Source of the DNA: Anaeramoeba flamelloides
Lineage: Eukaryota > Metamonada > Anaeramoebidae
Direction: 5' to 3'
Length of the DNA: 64,000 nucleotides
NCBI GenBank assembly: GCA_027625915.1
Contig: JANTQA010000016.1
Location: forward strand, 4,097,001-4,161,000
The notes beneath the pieces were generated by a model that did no database searches, was not told where the DNA came from, and saw only the letters and a list, made by a program, of their open reading frames with translations. Shown here in pieces: positions 11,946 to 24,420 of this stretch. The number at the start of each line of letters is the position of its first letter. Position 1 is the first letter of the stretch. The position numbers and the translations under genes were made by a program.

Positions 11946-14900
11946 TTATTTAGCAATGGTGACTAGGGTTTCTTTTAAGAGTTTATAACAGGTTTCAACT
12001 GTTGAAATTTCTAATTTTTCTTGAGGCGAATGAGGGTCGGTGATTGTGGGTCCGATTGATAATGGGATCATTCCATCATATTTGTCTTGGATTATTGAGC
12101 ATTCCAACCCAGCGTGGATAGCGTAGCAATGTGGTTCCTTTTTGTAAATCTTTTTGAAGGCGGTTTTCATTGATTCTAAAAGCAGATTGTCTCTGAGCAT
12201 TGGTTCCCAAGGAGGGAAATCTGATCCGTCTTTTTTAATGTATTCAGCGCCGGATAAAGAGGCGATTGATCCAAGTTGTTGATCCAAAATTTTAAGTTGG
12301 GAGTAAGAGCTTGATCTTGCAAAGACAAGGATTTCGAGAGCGTTTTCAACGATTTTCACAATTGAGACGGATTGTGAAGATTCCACAAGCCCCTCAACTT
12401 CTGGGCTCATTCTCATGACGCCGTGTGGGATGGCGTGTATGAAATCTAACATTTGAACGGTGGATTCTATGGTTAATGCGCCTTCAGCTGTTGGCTTGGC
12501 TGCTTCGATTTCAAGAACGACGCCTTTTGTCTCGATGACGAAAAATTCTTCCATTAATTTGCCGTGCATTTCTTGGATAAGATCCATGAATTTGTCAGCC
12601 TTCTCTTCTTCAACAAGTACCGAGACCTTACATGAGGATGGGATGGCGTTTTTGGCATGCCCCCCGGTGTAGGAGCTGATCAAGAATTCTGTTGAGGTTG
12701 CTGCTAAGAGCATTCTGATCATCCATTTGTTGGCGTTTGCTCTGTTTTCATGGATTTGCACACCAGTATGTCCTCCCAATAATTCATGGAGATACAAGTT
12801 AACCTGGGTGCATCCTTCTGGGATCTTTTCTATTCGTTCAAGTGGTAATTTAAAGATTCTTTCAAATCCTCCTGCAGATCCAAAGCAAATGGCTGCGTCT
12901 TCTTCAGAATCAACATTGATCATAAATTTCGATTTAATAAAATCTTCTGTTTCTACCTTAAATGCTCCTTCCTTTTGATTTGGTTTTAATTGGTTTTATT
13001 TATATTGATTATCAAATTGGAAATAATAAATTAATTAAATAATTAGATAACTTCAAAATGGGAAATGATCTTATTTAAATGCCTTTTCTTTTTTGCATTT
13101 TTATTAAAATTATTATGAAATAATTTTTTTTTATACAGTGCAATTTTAAAAATATAGAGAAATCAGAGTTTTGTAAATCATTGCTCAAATTGTTTTGTTC
13201 AGAATTTTAAGGGGTTTAAATAACATTTTTCACACTTTTAAGTGTTTGAGATATACTTTTTATAATTTTTAGAACCATTTGTCTTTACTTTTTTAAAACT
13301 TTTCGTTTTTACTTTTTTTAAAACATTTCAGACTTTGCTTTTTTAAAATATCTTTAAATTTTATGAAATGAATTATTGGTTATCATGCTGAATTAATTTC
13401 ACTTTTGGAACTTGGTTACTTCCCTTCCACAATCTAAGTGTTTTTTTCTTTTTTTAAATAACTTTTTTTTTTTTTTTCATTTTTTATAAAAAAAAGTTAA
13501 ATAAGGTTTTTTTTTTTTTGGTATTACTTTGATTATTGGATATTTTGTTTTAACATTTCAACAATTTTTATTTAAATTGAAAAGTAAAAACGAAAATTTT
13601 GGAAATTTTAAAATAATAACTTTGATTAAACATTTATTTTTTTGAATAAAATATTGTTCCTATCGAATTTGGTTGAATAGTAATAAAATTTTATTTATCT
13701 TCAAAATTATTTTTGTTTTTTCAAGAAATAAATGAAAATTGTTATTGTTATATATTTTTATACAAAATAAATAGATCAAAATTTACATTCAGCTTTCTAA
13801 AATAATCACATCCAAGAATTATAACAAATAATCAAAATTCCCAATTATAAAACTGAAAATAAATAATTTAAGTTTCTTTTGAGAATTAAAAATTTGAAAT
13901 GTTATCTGGTTTTAAAAATCTTTTTTTGGAAAGATGAATGAAAATTTTGTTCAATTTATTTTGCAATAAATAGTATTTTTTTTAAATAAAAATTTGAAAA
14001 TAATAATCTTTAAAATAAATATGTTACATTAATTCAAAATAAAAAAAGAAATTAATAAAATTCGATCATTAGGTAAATGGTGTTAAAAATAATAAAAATA
14101 AAATAAAAAAAAATTATGATCAAATTGAATTCTTTCGTAACATAGTTTTTTCATTGATTGTTTTCATGTGAAGATGGCGGTTTGAAAATCCAGTCATATA
14201 TTCATATTATTGTTTTAAAAATAATAAACCATTTTTCAAACAAAAGGACACACCTCTCAAATCATCAATACTATTGAATTTGTTTGTTAATAAAATAATT
14301 ACTTTTTGGTGATTTTTATTTTAATTATTCATTTTTTCATTTTTTTATTTATGGATATTGATCAGTTGGAAAATGAAAAAATAAAAAAGATAAGAAGAAA
14401 CCAATTTGGAAATAATATGCTAGTATAAAAATGGAAACAGTTTAAGTTTGATTTCGAATGAACTAGAAATAGGAATTAAGAAAGACCATTATTGGATTGA
14501 TAATGGAACAAAGAAAAAAGAAAATATTGAAAAAAACAATTCCAACAAAATACCAAATGAATTGCGACTTTAGATGAAAATTGAGACTTTAAAGAACAAA
14601 AGTTTGAGGTGTAAAGAGTTATCAATAAAATGTAAAGAACTTTTTCCCAAACACAACCTTTTTCAACAGTTTTTATTGATTTTATAATTTTTTTCCCCTT
14701 TAATTTACAAAACGAGATTTCTCATTTCAAATAAAAGAGAACATCAATTTGCTAAATATTTCTTTTTAATTTTTATTGTTTTGTTTTAATGAGTTTTAAA
14801 TATTCAGTTGTGTGTTTTTTTTTATATTTTAAAGAGTTTCTTATCTTTTAGAGTGATACTACAATTAATTTTTTTCAATTATGAATAATTCTTGAAATTT

Positions 14901-17000
14901 TTTGTCTCCTTTTATTTGAAAAAGAGTTTACACTCCAGAATATAATAACAATCTAGTTCCTTATGTAAAAATTATTTCTTGATTAATTAAAATCATTTTT
15001 TTTATTATTAATAATCTTTCTATCGGGTTTTTACTCCTCCTGTTTCATGACGTGGATAATTTTTAATTTGGTCATGTGAATGATATAATATTTTTTTACT
15101 TAATGTTTTAATTATTTTTCTTCTTCTCTTTTTTATTTAGTAAATTTTCTTTGATTACTCCTTTCTCACAATAAATAAATAAATAAAATCATTTTTTTTC
15201 AATTTAATTTTATTTTCACTTCGAAATCTAAACTTTTTGAAAAAACAAGTTCAAGAAGAAAAAAAAAATAGATATTGTTGTCAAGTTGGAAGTTTTCCTT
15301 TCAATGATTTTTGAAATTAATATAAGCACAAGAGATAAATCTACAACTTCTTGATGATTCTTTTCAATTCATAAAAAAACATTGTTAACAATACCTGCTG
15401 TTATTAAAAACACAAGAAAGGTATAAGAACACAATAATATATTGTTTTTCTCAATTTCAAAAGACTATTAATCGCATTTAAACCAACTTTTAATGAAAAT
15501 TGTATACTTCTATTTAAAGAATGATATTTTTTTATTTTATTTTTAATTTATCTGAAAAATAAACCCAAAACAAAAAATACAACGTTTAATATTTTTTCCT
15601 TTTTCACTTCAATACTATTGCTTATGATTTTAAAACTATCAATAACAACCAAATTGAATATCATTTAAATTCCTAAAAGAGTACTGGACACTCTATGAAT
15701 GAAATGGTTATTAAAGTAAAATTAAAAATTGAATAATCATGAGAGCAAAATATTTTTTTTAAAGTCAATCTGAACTCCAACTCTCTGTAATTCTAAAACA
15801 TATTTAATTTATAAAAAGATCCTTTCAAAAGCAATTCAAAAAAAAACAAAAAACACAAAAATAAAAAAAAAATAACGTAAGAATTAACTTTGTGTTAGAA
15901 CCCATCTTCTTTGTTTGGTTTACTTTACTTTACCGAGTGATCTTGGTTTTATAGAAAATAGAAAAAATGTACCAAAGTTTTTGGTGACACTCATTCTACT
16001 GATAAATTATTTTCTAATTATCATTTTAAGGATTAATTTGAATGTTGATCATTGTGGTTATTATTTTGATGAGTGGCTTTAGAATATGTTCCCTTTCTTT
16101 AAAATCTTGTGAAAAAATAAAATGTAACAGAAATATTTTGAAAATCTATTTTAATACACCCAAAACTTCGTTTCAGAATTTAAGGAAAGTAAAGATCAGT
16201 AAACATGAGCCAAGTAAAATAAAAAGTTAATTTTTAAAAAAAATTAATATTACCATTGTAGTTTCTTCGTCAACAGTACAAAGAAGTTCAATTGGACCAT
16301 GTTCAAATTCTTCAGTTAAAACTGCAAGTCCAAATGCAATTCCAATTCCATTATCTGCACCAAGTGTTGTTCCTTCGGCAGTTAACCAACCATTTTCAAT
16401 TTTGGTTTGAATTGGATCAGTTTCAAAGTTAAAATTAAGTCCTTCGTCTTTTGTCCCAACCCTATTATTTTAAAACAATTTTGTAAAGTGAAAAAAAAAA
16501 CACAGTTTTAGAAAACGATTACATTTGGACAAAATTAAGTTTTGGGAAGAAGTGTTTGTTTTAATTTTTAGATTCACAACCAAGAAAAAAAATTCTACAA
16601 CAAATAAAAAGCTAAAAAGTGTAAAAAAAAAAAAAAAAAGAGTAGGCAAATTGGTTTTTTAAAAAAATAGTAAGAAAAAAGCCAAAACAAGTGAAAATTA
16701 AAAAAATTTGAAAAAGAAGAAAAAAAAAAAAGGTTACATATCCATATGAACCTGAAGACAAACTGAAGGTTTGTCTTCCAAGCCTTTTGTACCTGGTTTT
16801 CTAAAAAGAACATTTCCAATTTCATCAACTTTGGTTTCGATTTCTTTTTCTTCACCAAATTTAACTAAAGCATCACGAATGCCTTTCATATTTCCAGAGC
16901 ATCGTGGAATTTCACACAAGGCAAGAAAGTATTCAAAAACGTTCTTTGGTGAGGGTAATTCTTTTAAAACTTTTTTGTTGTTTTCGTTAGTTACTTGCAT
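11946..17000 (-). CDS. pepD: Aminoacyl-histidine dipeptidase (peptidase D, M20C)
   Basis: Zinc metallopeptidase that cleaves Xaa-His dipeptides such as carnosine; probably cytosolic, as no signal peptide is seen. Three exons: 17000-16738, 16461-16254 and 12971-11946. CDS 1497 nt, 498 aa (E. coli PepD is 485 aa). M20 metal and catalytic residues are in place: H85 and D87 in QVHMD, D124 in LGADNGIG, E153/E154 in the VDEE motif, D178 in NVDSEED, H225 in GGHTG (lid domain) and H443 in IHAGLEC. Intron 1 is 276 bp. Intron 2 is 3282 bp, more than ten times the usual size here. M20C enzymes are typical of bacteria and scattered anaerobic protists, so an ancient bacterial origin is plausible, but the gene now has spliceosomal introns and host-like codon use. 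A (GAAAA)-type purine tract starts directly after the stop. Confidence 0.95.
12972..16253 (-). other. Large second intron of pepD (3282 bp)
   Basis: Bounded by GTAATA at the 5' end and a CAAAAG acceptor. AT-rich, with T-runs and three short tandem-like units containing TTTTTAAAACNTTTC near 13280-13370. A 62-codon frame at 16042-16230 on the opposite strand is the only ORF of note and has no recognisable features. I found no inverted-end element here, unlike in the other two long introns. Confidence 0.7.
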
Positions 17001-17896
17001 AATAAAAAGAAAAAATGAAAAAAAATGATAAAGTGACAGTTTTTTCTAGTTTTGACTGTTGAGTTTATTGCTTCGATTTTTGGATTTGAAAAGCTCAAAT
17101 CACAATTTTATTTTCATTTGTTTATCAAAAATAAATTGTTTTTCCTAAAAAAGCTCACAAAATAATGGTGAAATTTCGTTTTAATTAAAATTGATCTTTC
17201 TCACAGTAAAAATTTCAATTTATGGAAAACTTTATCGAATTTTCCACTCAAAAATGTTTCTTTCGGAAGAAATAATTGGAATTATAATTCGCTTTATTTT
17301 TTTTATTTTACTATGATGTAACGAGAGTCTTTAAAATGAATGGGGTGTAATTTTTCACTCTAATTGAATAATGAAAATTTAAGTGATCATTTTTTTCTCT
17401 TTTATGATTGAAAAGTAAAAGAATCTTATGAAATTGGAAATTAGTTTCTGTTATTTGAATTATAAAATGCTTTCGAAGAATACAAATATTATCATTTTTT
17501 TTTTTTGATTTTTGTGTTTTATTCAACTGTTTTGGATCAATTAATTTTCAAAAAAAACCAACCTTTAACTCGAAATTTAAGGACTAAGTTGTCAATTCAA
17601 AAAATTGACTCAAAGGATTTTTATCCAATCCCATCAAAATTATAAAGGTTTATTAATGAAGATATGATACAATTTGGATCAAAATAGCATTTTTCATATT
17701 TTTTTTTGAAGAAAATGAACAAAAGAAAGATACCTTTACTCGAATACCCTTATTAAGAAATTGAAACATAAAAATTAAATTGGAAAATAATCACAATTTT
17801 TTCGTTTGAAAAATGAAGATCATTTCAAACATTCTGGATAAATGATTCTAACTTTTAAGGAATGTAGTGTTTATATGAGTTTTGATCATTGATTTG

Positions 17897-18318
17897 ACTG
17901 TTGTGGAAAAAAAGTGAAACACAGTTTTTAATTGGGAACATCCTGAAAATTCAAAGTAAGATCAATGAAAAAAAGAATAAATAAATAAACAAAGACAAAA
18001 TGAAGTATTCGCCATAATAACAGTTTTTTTAAATACTGTATCTTTTAGTATGGGTTTTTCTTTGATTGATCAATTATTAAAAATTTGTTCAAAAAATTGA
18101 CTATTTTTGAGATCTCGAAAACTACACTACCAATTTCCATAAATCAAGTAGATTTAAATTGTATTTGTTAGGTTGACTGAAAATAATATAATGGGTTATT
18201 CTTTGAAGTTAATCGGTTTCTTCTTTTTATTGATTTAACTTTTCATTTTCAGTAATGTTCCCAATTAAAAACCGTGTTTCACTTTTTTTCCATGTTTCAC
18301 TTTTTTTCCACAACAGTA
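17897..18318. mobile_element. Inverted-repeat element, family D
   Basis: Left end ACTGTTGTGGAAAAAAAGTG with TTTTTAATTGGGAACAT just inside; the right end is the near-exact reverse complement with TA outside it. The right arm has an extra tandem copy of the 18-bp unit TTTCACTTTTTTTCCATG. A TA target duplication is visible only on the right, so the left flank has probably changed. Related to the element at 35511-35975. Confidence 0.8.
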
Positions 18319-18679
18319 ATTGAATTTCAAATATTCTCCACTATTTCAGAAAAATACAATCAAAGGAATTGTGACTTTTTCTTTATTTCCTTTGGTTCCT
18401 TTGTTTCTTTTTGGTTTTTCTTGAATTAAAGTTCCCTGAGGATCTTGAAGATATTGTTTACTCTTTTTTATATTTTGAAAGAATCTACATTACCTAATCC
18501 TCATAACATTTTTGTTTATATCTTATTTATTTTGAAGTGAAAATTTTTTTATGTTCCTTTTGTTTCTCTCAAAAGTACTGAATGTTTTGGTCCATACAAA
18601 TGGTTTGGAGTCGAGATGGTAAAGGTTTTGTGGAATTTTACATTCATTGAATAAAATAAAAAAATTTAACAAAAAGGAT

Positions 18680-19151
18680 TACAGTGATCAAAATAAAGTG
18701 TGCACAACAACTATAATCCGTGTTACAAAATATTATCCATACTTTTTTTTATTCTTGTACTAAGGCAACATACAATCTACTAACAAATAGTATACCTAAG
18801 TTCAAATCAATTTTATAAGTAAAGGTCTGCTTATTTTCAGTAAAATTTAAATTATTCATGCAAATAGTTGAAAATTTTCCATAATATAATCAATTTTTTT
18901 GAAATTTTTTTTTTTTATGTGGATATTAAAATTTTATGCAATTTTTGAGATAAATTTTGCAATTTAATCCTTCATTTTTAGATTTTCTTTTTAAATAATA
19001 GAACTTTAAGAAAAAAATACCATATTTTTTAGGGTTTATTATTTGTTTCTTTGATTGATTAATATATAGGTCTTCTATAATAAAAAAACACACTCTTTTT
19101 ATTTTGGAACATGCATTATATTTTTTTGCACGGGTTATTTTGACTACAGTA
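18680..19151. mobile_element. TA-flanked non-autonomous element, family A, copy 2
   Basis: Same ends and interior as the copy at 8111-8595: CAGTGATCAAAATAAAG on the left and GGGTTATTTTGACTACAG on the right, with TA outside both. Differences from copy 1 are scattered substitutions and small indels, so both are moderately old. Confidence 0.85.
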
Positions 19152-20292
19152 AAGCTTTTTTCTTTTAAAAATATTATTGTATCAATTTAGAGAAAACGAT
19201 TATTTCTTTTTTTCGAAATAGAAGATTATTGGTTAATTTAACACAATACCAAACCAATTACTGTGATCCATATTCCAAAAAGGTCGTTTTTTTTAAAAAA
19301 GAACAGTTCCTCAAATATTTTCAATTTTCCCAATTTTGACCTTTAAGTGAATGTGGAAAATCATCTAACCTTAATCCACAGATAAAAAAATAATTGTAGG
19401 CAATTCTCAACATAACCAAATGGTTTTCCATTTTCACTTTAATAGAAATTTTCTAATTCAGTCAATTTTCCCCAACCTTCTATGTTATTTTTTAATATCA
19501 CTGAAACGAATTTGACAAAATTCTGGGATTTTTAATAGAAAAATTCATTTTTTCCTTCTAAGATCTGACTGAATAAATATTTCTGAAATTTATGAACCTC
19601 AAAACACTCTTTATAATACATTAGTACTTAAATTTTCAATTGTAAAAGTTGTCGTTTAATTGGTGAAAATTTTCATCTTCTCATTTTAGTAATAATTAAT
19701 ATTTCCTTTTTCTTTTGGGTTGTTATTAATCATTTCAAACTAAATGATACCACAAAAAAGGTTTTAAACAAATCAATACAAAGTGCATGTTCAAAAAAAA
19801 ATTATTAGACTTTTACATTTAAGATTTTGAAAAATATTAGTACACATCTAAGAAGGTAGATATCTAATCATCTATACCGTACTTTCGATTATGATAAATC
19901 AAAAAAAAAAAAAAATGAAATGAAGGGACATATTGTTTTAATATATATTGTTTATCTGAAAAATATCTTAATTGAACTGATATCATTTTTTTATTCAAAA
20001 AAATACAATTAATGAGGATTTGTGACAATTTTCAAAAAAAAAAGTTTAATTTTAGGTTATAGGCAAATTATAAATTATAATTTTTATCTTTTAATCAGAT
20101 ATCACTACGGCCTGATTTAAGAAAGTTGTTTTCGATTTTAACAGTTTTTTAAATAACCAATTATAATAAATATAAAATTTTTTAAGGTAGAAAATTAGTT
20201 TTGTTTTTGAATGAGGATATATCTAAAATTCAATATTAATTGCATAAAAATAAATAATTCTATGTTTTTTCTTTTTTATACTTTGATAAAAA

Positions 20293-20448
20293 TTAGAGAT
20301 TTTAATGATAACATATATTATCACGATATTAACAATAAGTAGGGATAATATTAAAAAAATGGCGATTAGCCCTACTTTATTACCAAAAATCAGAAAATCA
20401 CAATATTCGAAATTATCACTATAATTATTTTTTTGATATCATCTCTAA
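20293..20448. mobile_element. Short inverted-end element, family J
   Basis: 156 bp between TTAGAGAT and its reverse complement ATCTCTAA. It has an internal inverted pair AAGTAGGG / CCCTACTTTATT and repeated TATCACGATATT-like strings. The GATATCATC box near the right end resembles the end of family H, so it may be a deletion derivative of that family. Confidence 0.55.
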
Positions 20449-21084
20449 ATAAATACTAAAGAATTTTACAAAGCCTTTTCACCTTAAAAACAATTTAGGA
20501 AGTGTTTGCAAGGATTACGTATCGTCTTCAAATTTTAGAAATGGTGAAAGACTGTTTGTGGCTGAAAAAAATCATTTTATTCTCATTTTTTTTTTACAAA
20601 ATATAAAATCTCAAACGAATTGTATTATATACAAATAATAATCCATTTCACCAATATGCTTGAATATAAAATAGCTGTGTTTTTTCCAAAATGGGGTTAT
20701 TAAAATCACAAGTTAAATAATCAAAAAGAAGAAAAAGTACTTTTTTTACTCATTGTTGATCGAATAAACAAAAACATATAAGCTCAAGTTGTGTTTGCTT
20801 TACAATACAACGATAAGAAAATATGATTAAAAACAAGAAAAAAACAATTATCCAAAGTATCTTAATAATTTGTGATAATCTCGCTAGGTTAGGTTATGGA
20901 AGCTTTTGAATGGTTATACATACTCCTTTCAACTTAATTAGAAAAAAGAAAATGTTTTCACCAAAGGGTACATTGTTTAAAGAGCAAGAGAAGGGTTGGT
21001 TATTTTAGAAGCTTAATTATTCAAGACAATTTTCAACACCACGATTGACTGAGAAGGTATTTATTTTGATTTTTTTCTTATTAT

Positions 21085-21440
21085 ATTTGTCGATCAAAAT
21101 AATCGATCTGTTTGTCAACCAAATCAAAAATTGAATCAAGTATCTTATTTGTTGTTTTTTCAATCGAATAACTTTTTTTCACATTATCTATTTTTGGATT
21201 AAAAAATCTTTTTTTGTAAAAATATTGCTGAATTAGCACTAAAACACATCAATTATTAAATTGTGATTTCTTTTTAATCTTGATATTTTGGGGTTTATCA
21301 CGATTATTAAATAATTATCATCATTTTAGAGAATATCTTGATTTTAAAGAATATCAAGATTTTCCAAAATATAGCAATTTGATAAAAATAATCACAATTT
21401 TTGTAACTTTATTGTGAATTAAGTATGACATCATCAAAAC
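21085..21440. mobile_element. Dispersed element, family H, copy 1
   Basis: Matches, by eye, the reverse complement of 48685-49115 and the split copy at 33195-34160. Shared marks are GTCAACCAAATCAA, a TTTTTCACATTATCTATTTTT-like block, TATCACGATTATT and the end GACATCATCAAAACCCC. No coding capacity. Confidence 0.6.
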
Positions 21441-22699
21441 CCCCATTATTTCAATAAAATATATTATACCATTTTTTTATATATTTTTAAAAGAAAAATA
21501 TCACATGATATTACCAATTTGAAAATGAATGTATAATTAACACATTTTTAATAAATCATTTTTAAGACAAAAAAGTAGGATTGCCTTTTTTAAAAATAAA
21601 AAAAAAAAACATTTTTTTTTTTCAAATAAATCTAGTAATATTAAAAAACAATAATAAATGGATTACTTGTTTCAATTAAAATTGGTTACAAATTACAATA
21701 AATACTAATGATTACTTAGTTCTTCATTTATTTTTTAAAAAGCTGTATATTCTATTAATTAAAAAATGTGGAAAATTTATTTTAAAATATCTTAATAAAC
21801 ATAACACTAAATAAACCATTTACAAATCCAATACTATCAGAAATAAATAAAAGATACTTAATAACAATACAATTCATTTATTAGTATGTATTTGTATCAA
21901 TAAAATATATCCAAATTTCTGAACACTCTTTTAGTCAAATATTTTCAAGAGTACATAATTGGTGTTTATTTTTATCTTTTTGTTTGTAAATATTTTGTTT
22001 TCTAAAGAGGATTAATATTGATAAAATTCCTATGAGACTCAAAAACTTGAAACTATATTGTATTTTTTTCAAAAACTTTGGTATTCCTTTCATCTGCAAA
22101 ATTTTTTTATAGAAATTGGCCTAACTAGTTTTCCACAAAAAAAGTGTATAATTTTGTTTTCATTTTTTCCAACGAAAGTATTTTTATATAGATATCATAG
22201 TTGTTGATCCAATCAGTATGATTATTTGATTAAACTAAATTTTAATTTTACCAGTTTATGAATATAACAAAACTAAAAATAAATAACCATGAAATATAAA
22301 AAAAAAATTCACAACATTTTTATAAGTATATTATTATCAAAACGAATCAAACATAACACAAAAAATCATCAAATTTTCGTAAATATCAATATATTGTTAA
22401 AAGGGAAATCTTAGAGATTTCAAATCTCAGAATTTTAGGAATTATTAAAAATTAACAGAAAAAAATCTTAATAATCTTTGAAAAAAAATTATTTATATAC
22501 TATAAATTTCTTTTTGGTTATTTTGGTATATAATAAAAAATTAAAAAGTTTTGGTGTTTATTTTAAGAATTTATAATTATCATTTCGAATGATCGAATGT
22601 ATAAATAATAAAAAAAAACAAAGGCATAAAAACAAATACTATTTATAATTAGAAAAAAAAAAGAAAAGAAAAGAAAAAAAAACAAACAAGAATATATGT

Positions 22700-24382
22700 T
22701 TATTTTTTTGGCCTACCTCTTGGAAGAGCATGCCCTTCCTCCATTTTATGCTTTCGAAGTTGCCAGGACGAAGTAAATTGCAGACCACATATTTGTCCAG
22801 TTTTTTTATTTGCAATGTATTTACAAATAAATTTTGTCGAAGCTTTATTTATGATCTTGTTTCTTTTTTTTTGATTCTTCTTTTTTTGCTTTGGGATCTT
22901 CTTTTTTAAGTTATTACTACCATTCTTGATGAAATTATCGTTGATATTATTGTTACTATTGCTGCGCCCGGCATTATTAAAATTGGAATTAATATGATTT
23001 AATGGAGTACTCGAAAAGGAAGAGAAGGAATTGGAAGATGTGATATTCTTTGGGTTTGGGATATTTTTTGAAATCTTTTGATGGAAAAGGTTATAGTGAT
23101 GGATACTTTCCTTTTTGGAAGAAAAAATCCAATTACATGTTTTTTCTTTACACTTTAACCATTTACTTTTCGAAGGTAAATATTGGTAAGAATTTTTAAT
23201 ATCTTCACAACTTTCATTTTTTTCAATTCTTCCTAATAATTCCTCAAAGGAACTAAAATATAACGGGCTGCCTTTCGAAGGCAATGGCTGGAATATTTGT
23301 TTATTAAGTACAGAACAAAAATTTTTAAAATCAAAATTTGAATTTACATGTGATTTTTTGCCAGCCTCCACACAATGCTTGCATTTAGGATCTTTGCATC
23401 TATCAAATACGATCATATATGGAGTTTTAATACAATGCTTTAAAAGGAATTCGATTTCTTCTTTAATTTTATTTAATTTAGTATCATTTTCAATTTGCAA
23501 TTTTTTTGATAGAATAAATTTAATAATTAAATTATAATCATTATATTTATCAACATCGCCTTTCCCATTAATACCACCAATTGTTTCGCCCCCCGCCCCC
23601 TTTTTCTCCACGCTTTCCCTTCCCCCATTATTTTGCCTCTCATCATCTACTACTTTCCATTTCTTTTCCATTTCCTCTTTTTTTTCTAGTATTAAATCAA
23701 TTTCCTTATTCATCCCAAATAAAAAATCATTATTTAAAATATTTTTTTTCTTTAAACTATTGAAATCATCGAAAAAATATTCAAGAGAAAAATTATTAAA
23801 ATTAGTTTTGATAATATTCCTATTCAAAATACCCTTAAAATCTTGAATAATGAACTCCTTAAAATTTTTATTATCATCAACATTTTCTTCATTTAATTTC
23901 GAAAATGCATTTTTCTTTTTTTTATTATTATCCCTTTTTTTCTTTTGCTTATTGTTATTTAATAATGTTGATTTTTTCTTAAAAAATTTTTCTATTTGTA
24001 AAAAGAAATTAGAAATTGAAGTTGAATTAGTTTGACCTGGAGCAAAGGTTATGATATTAAAAATTTGAAACCCAATATCTCTCCAAAGCCTCCCGAAATA
24101 AATAAGGGATGTTAACGACATGGGATCAAGTTCAATATCACCCACTGGGCAAACAATGGTAACAAATGGTTTTATTGTTTTTTTGGTTTTGAAAATTCTG
24201 TATAAATTATTGATATGATCTTGTATATTTGCAATTTTTTTATTGTTGAAAATTAATTTAATTTTTCCATTTTTTGGAATAAATGAATCAGGATTATTAA
24301 TATGTAAATTTTGTGAATTAATTAATAATTGCGTTAATGTTGATAATGATGATGTATTCGAAATGGAATAATCAGAAATTGA

Positions 24383-24420
<38 letters not shown>

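Larger units (their letters stand above)
17001..22699. other. Gene-free stretch between pepD and the zinc-finger gene
   Basis: About 5.7 kb holding elements of families D (17897-18318), A (18680-19151), J (20293-20448) and H (21085-21440). The remainder is AT-rich filler in which I see no gene. The last 70 bp before the zinc-finger gene stop are an A/G tract. Confidence 0.7.

Noticed and set aside
13280-13370. Three TTTTTAAAAC-type units in the pepD intron as a mobile element
   Set aside because: Similar strings near 41620 and 51640 suggest a weak repeat, but no ends, arms or target duplication could be defined.
16042-16230. 62-codon ATG frame in the pepD intron on the opposite strand
   Set aside because: Hydrophobic start followed by Lys-rich sequence; no motif, no conserved neighbour and no sign of splicing. 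Kept only as a remark in the intron entry.
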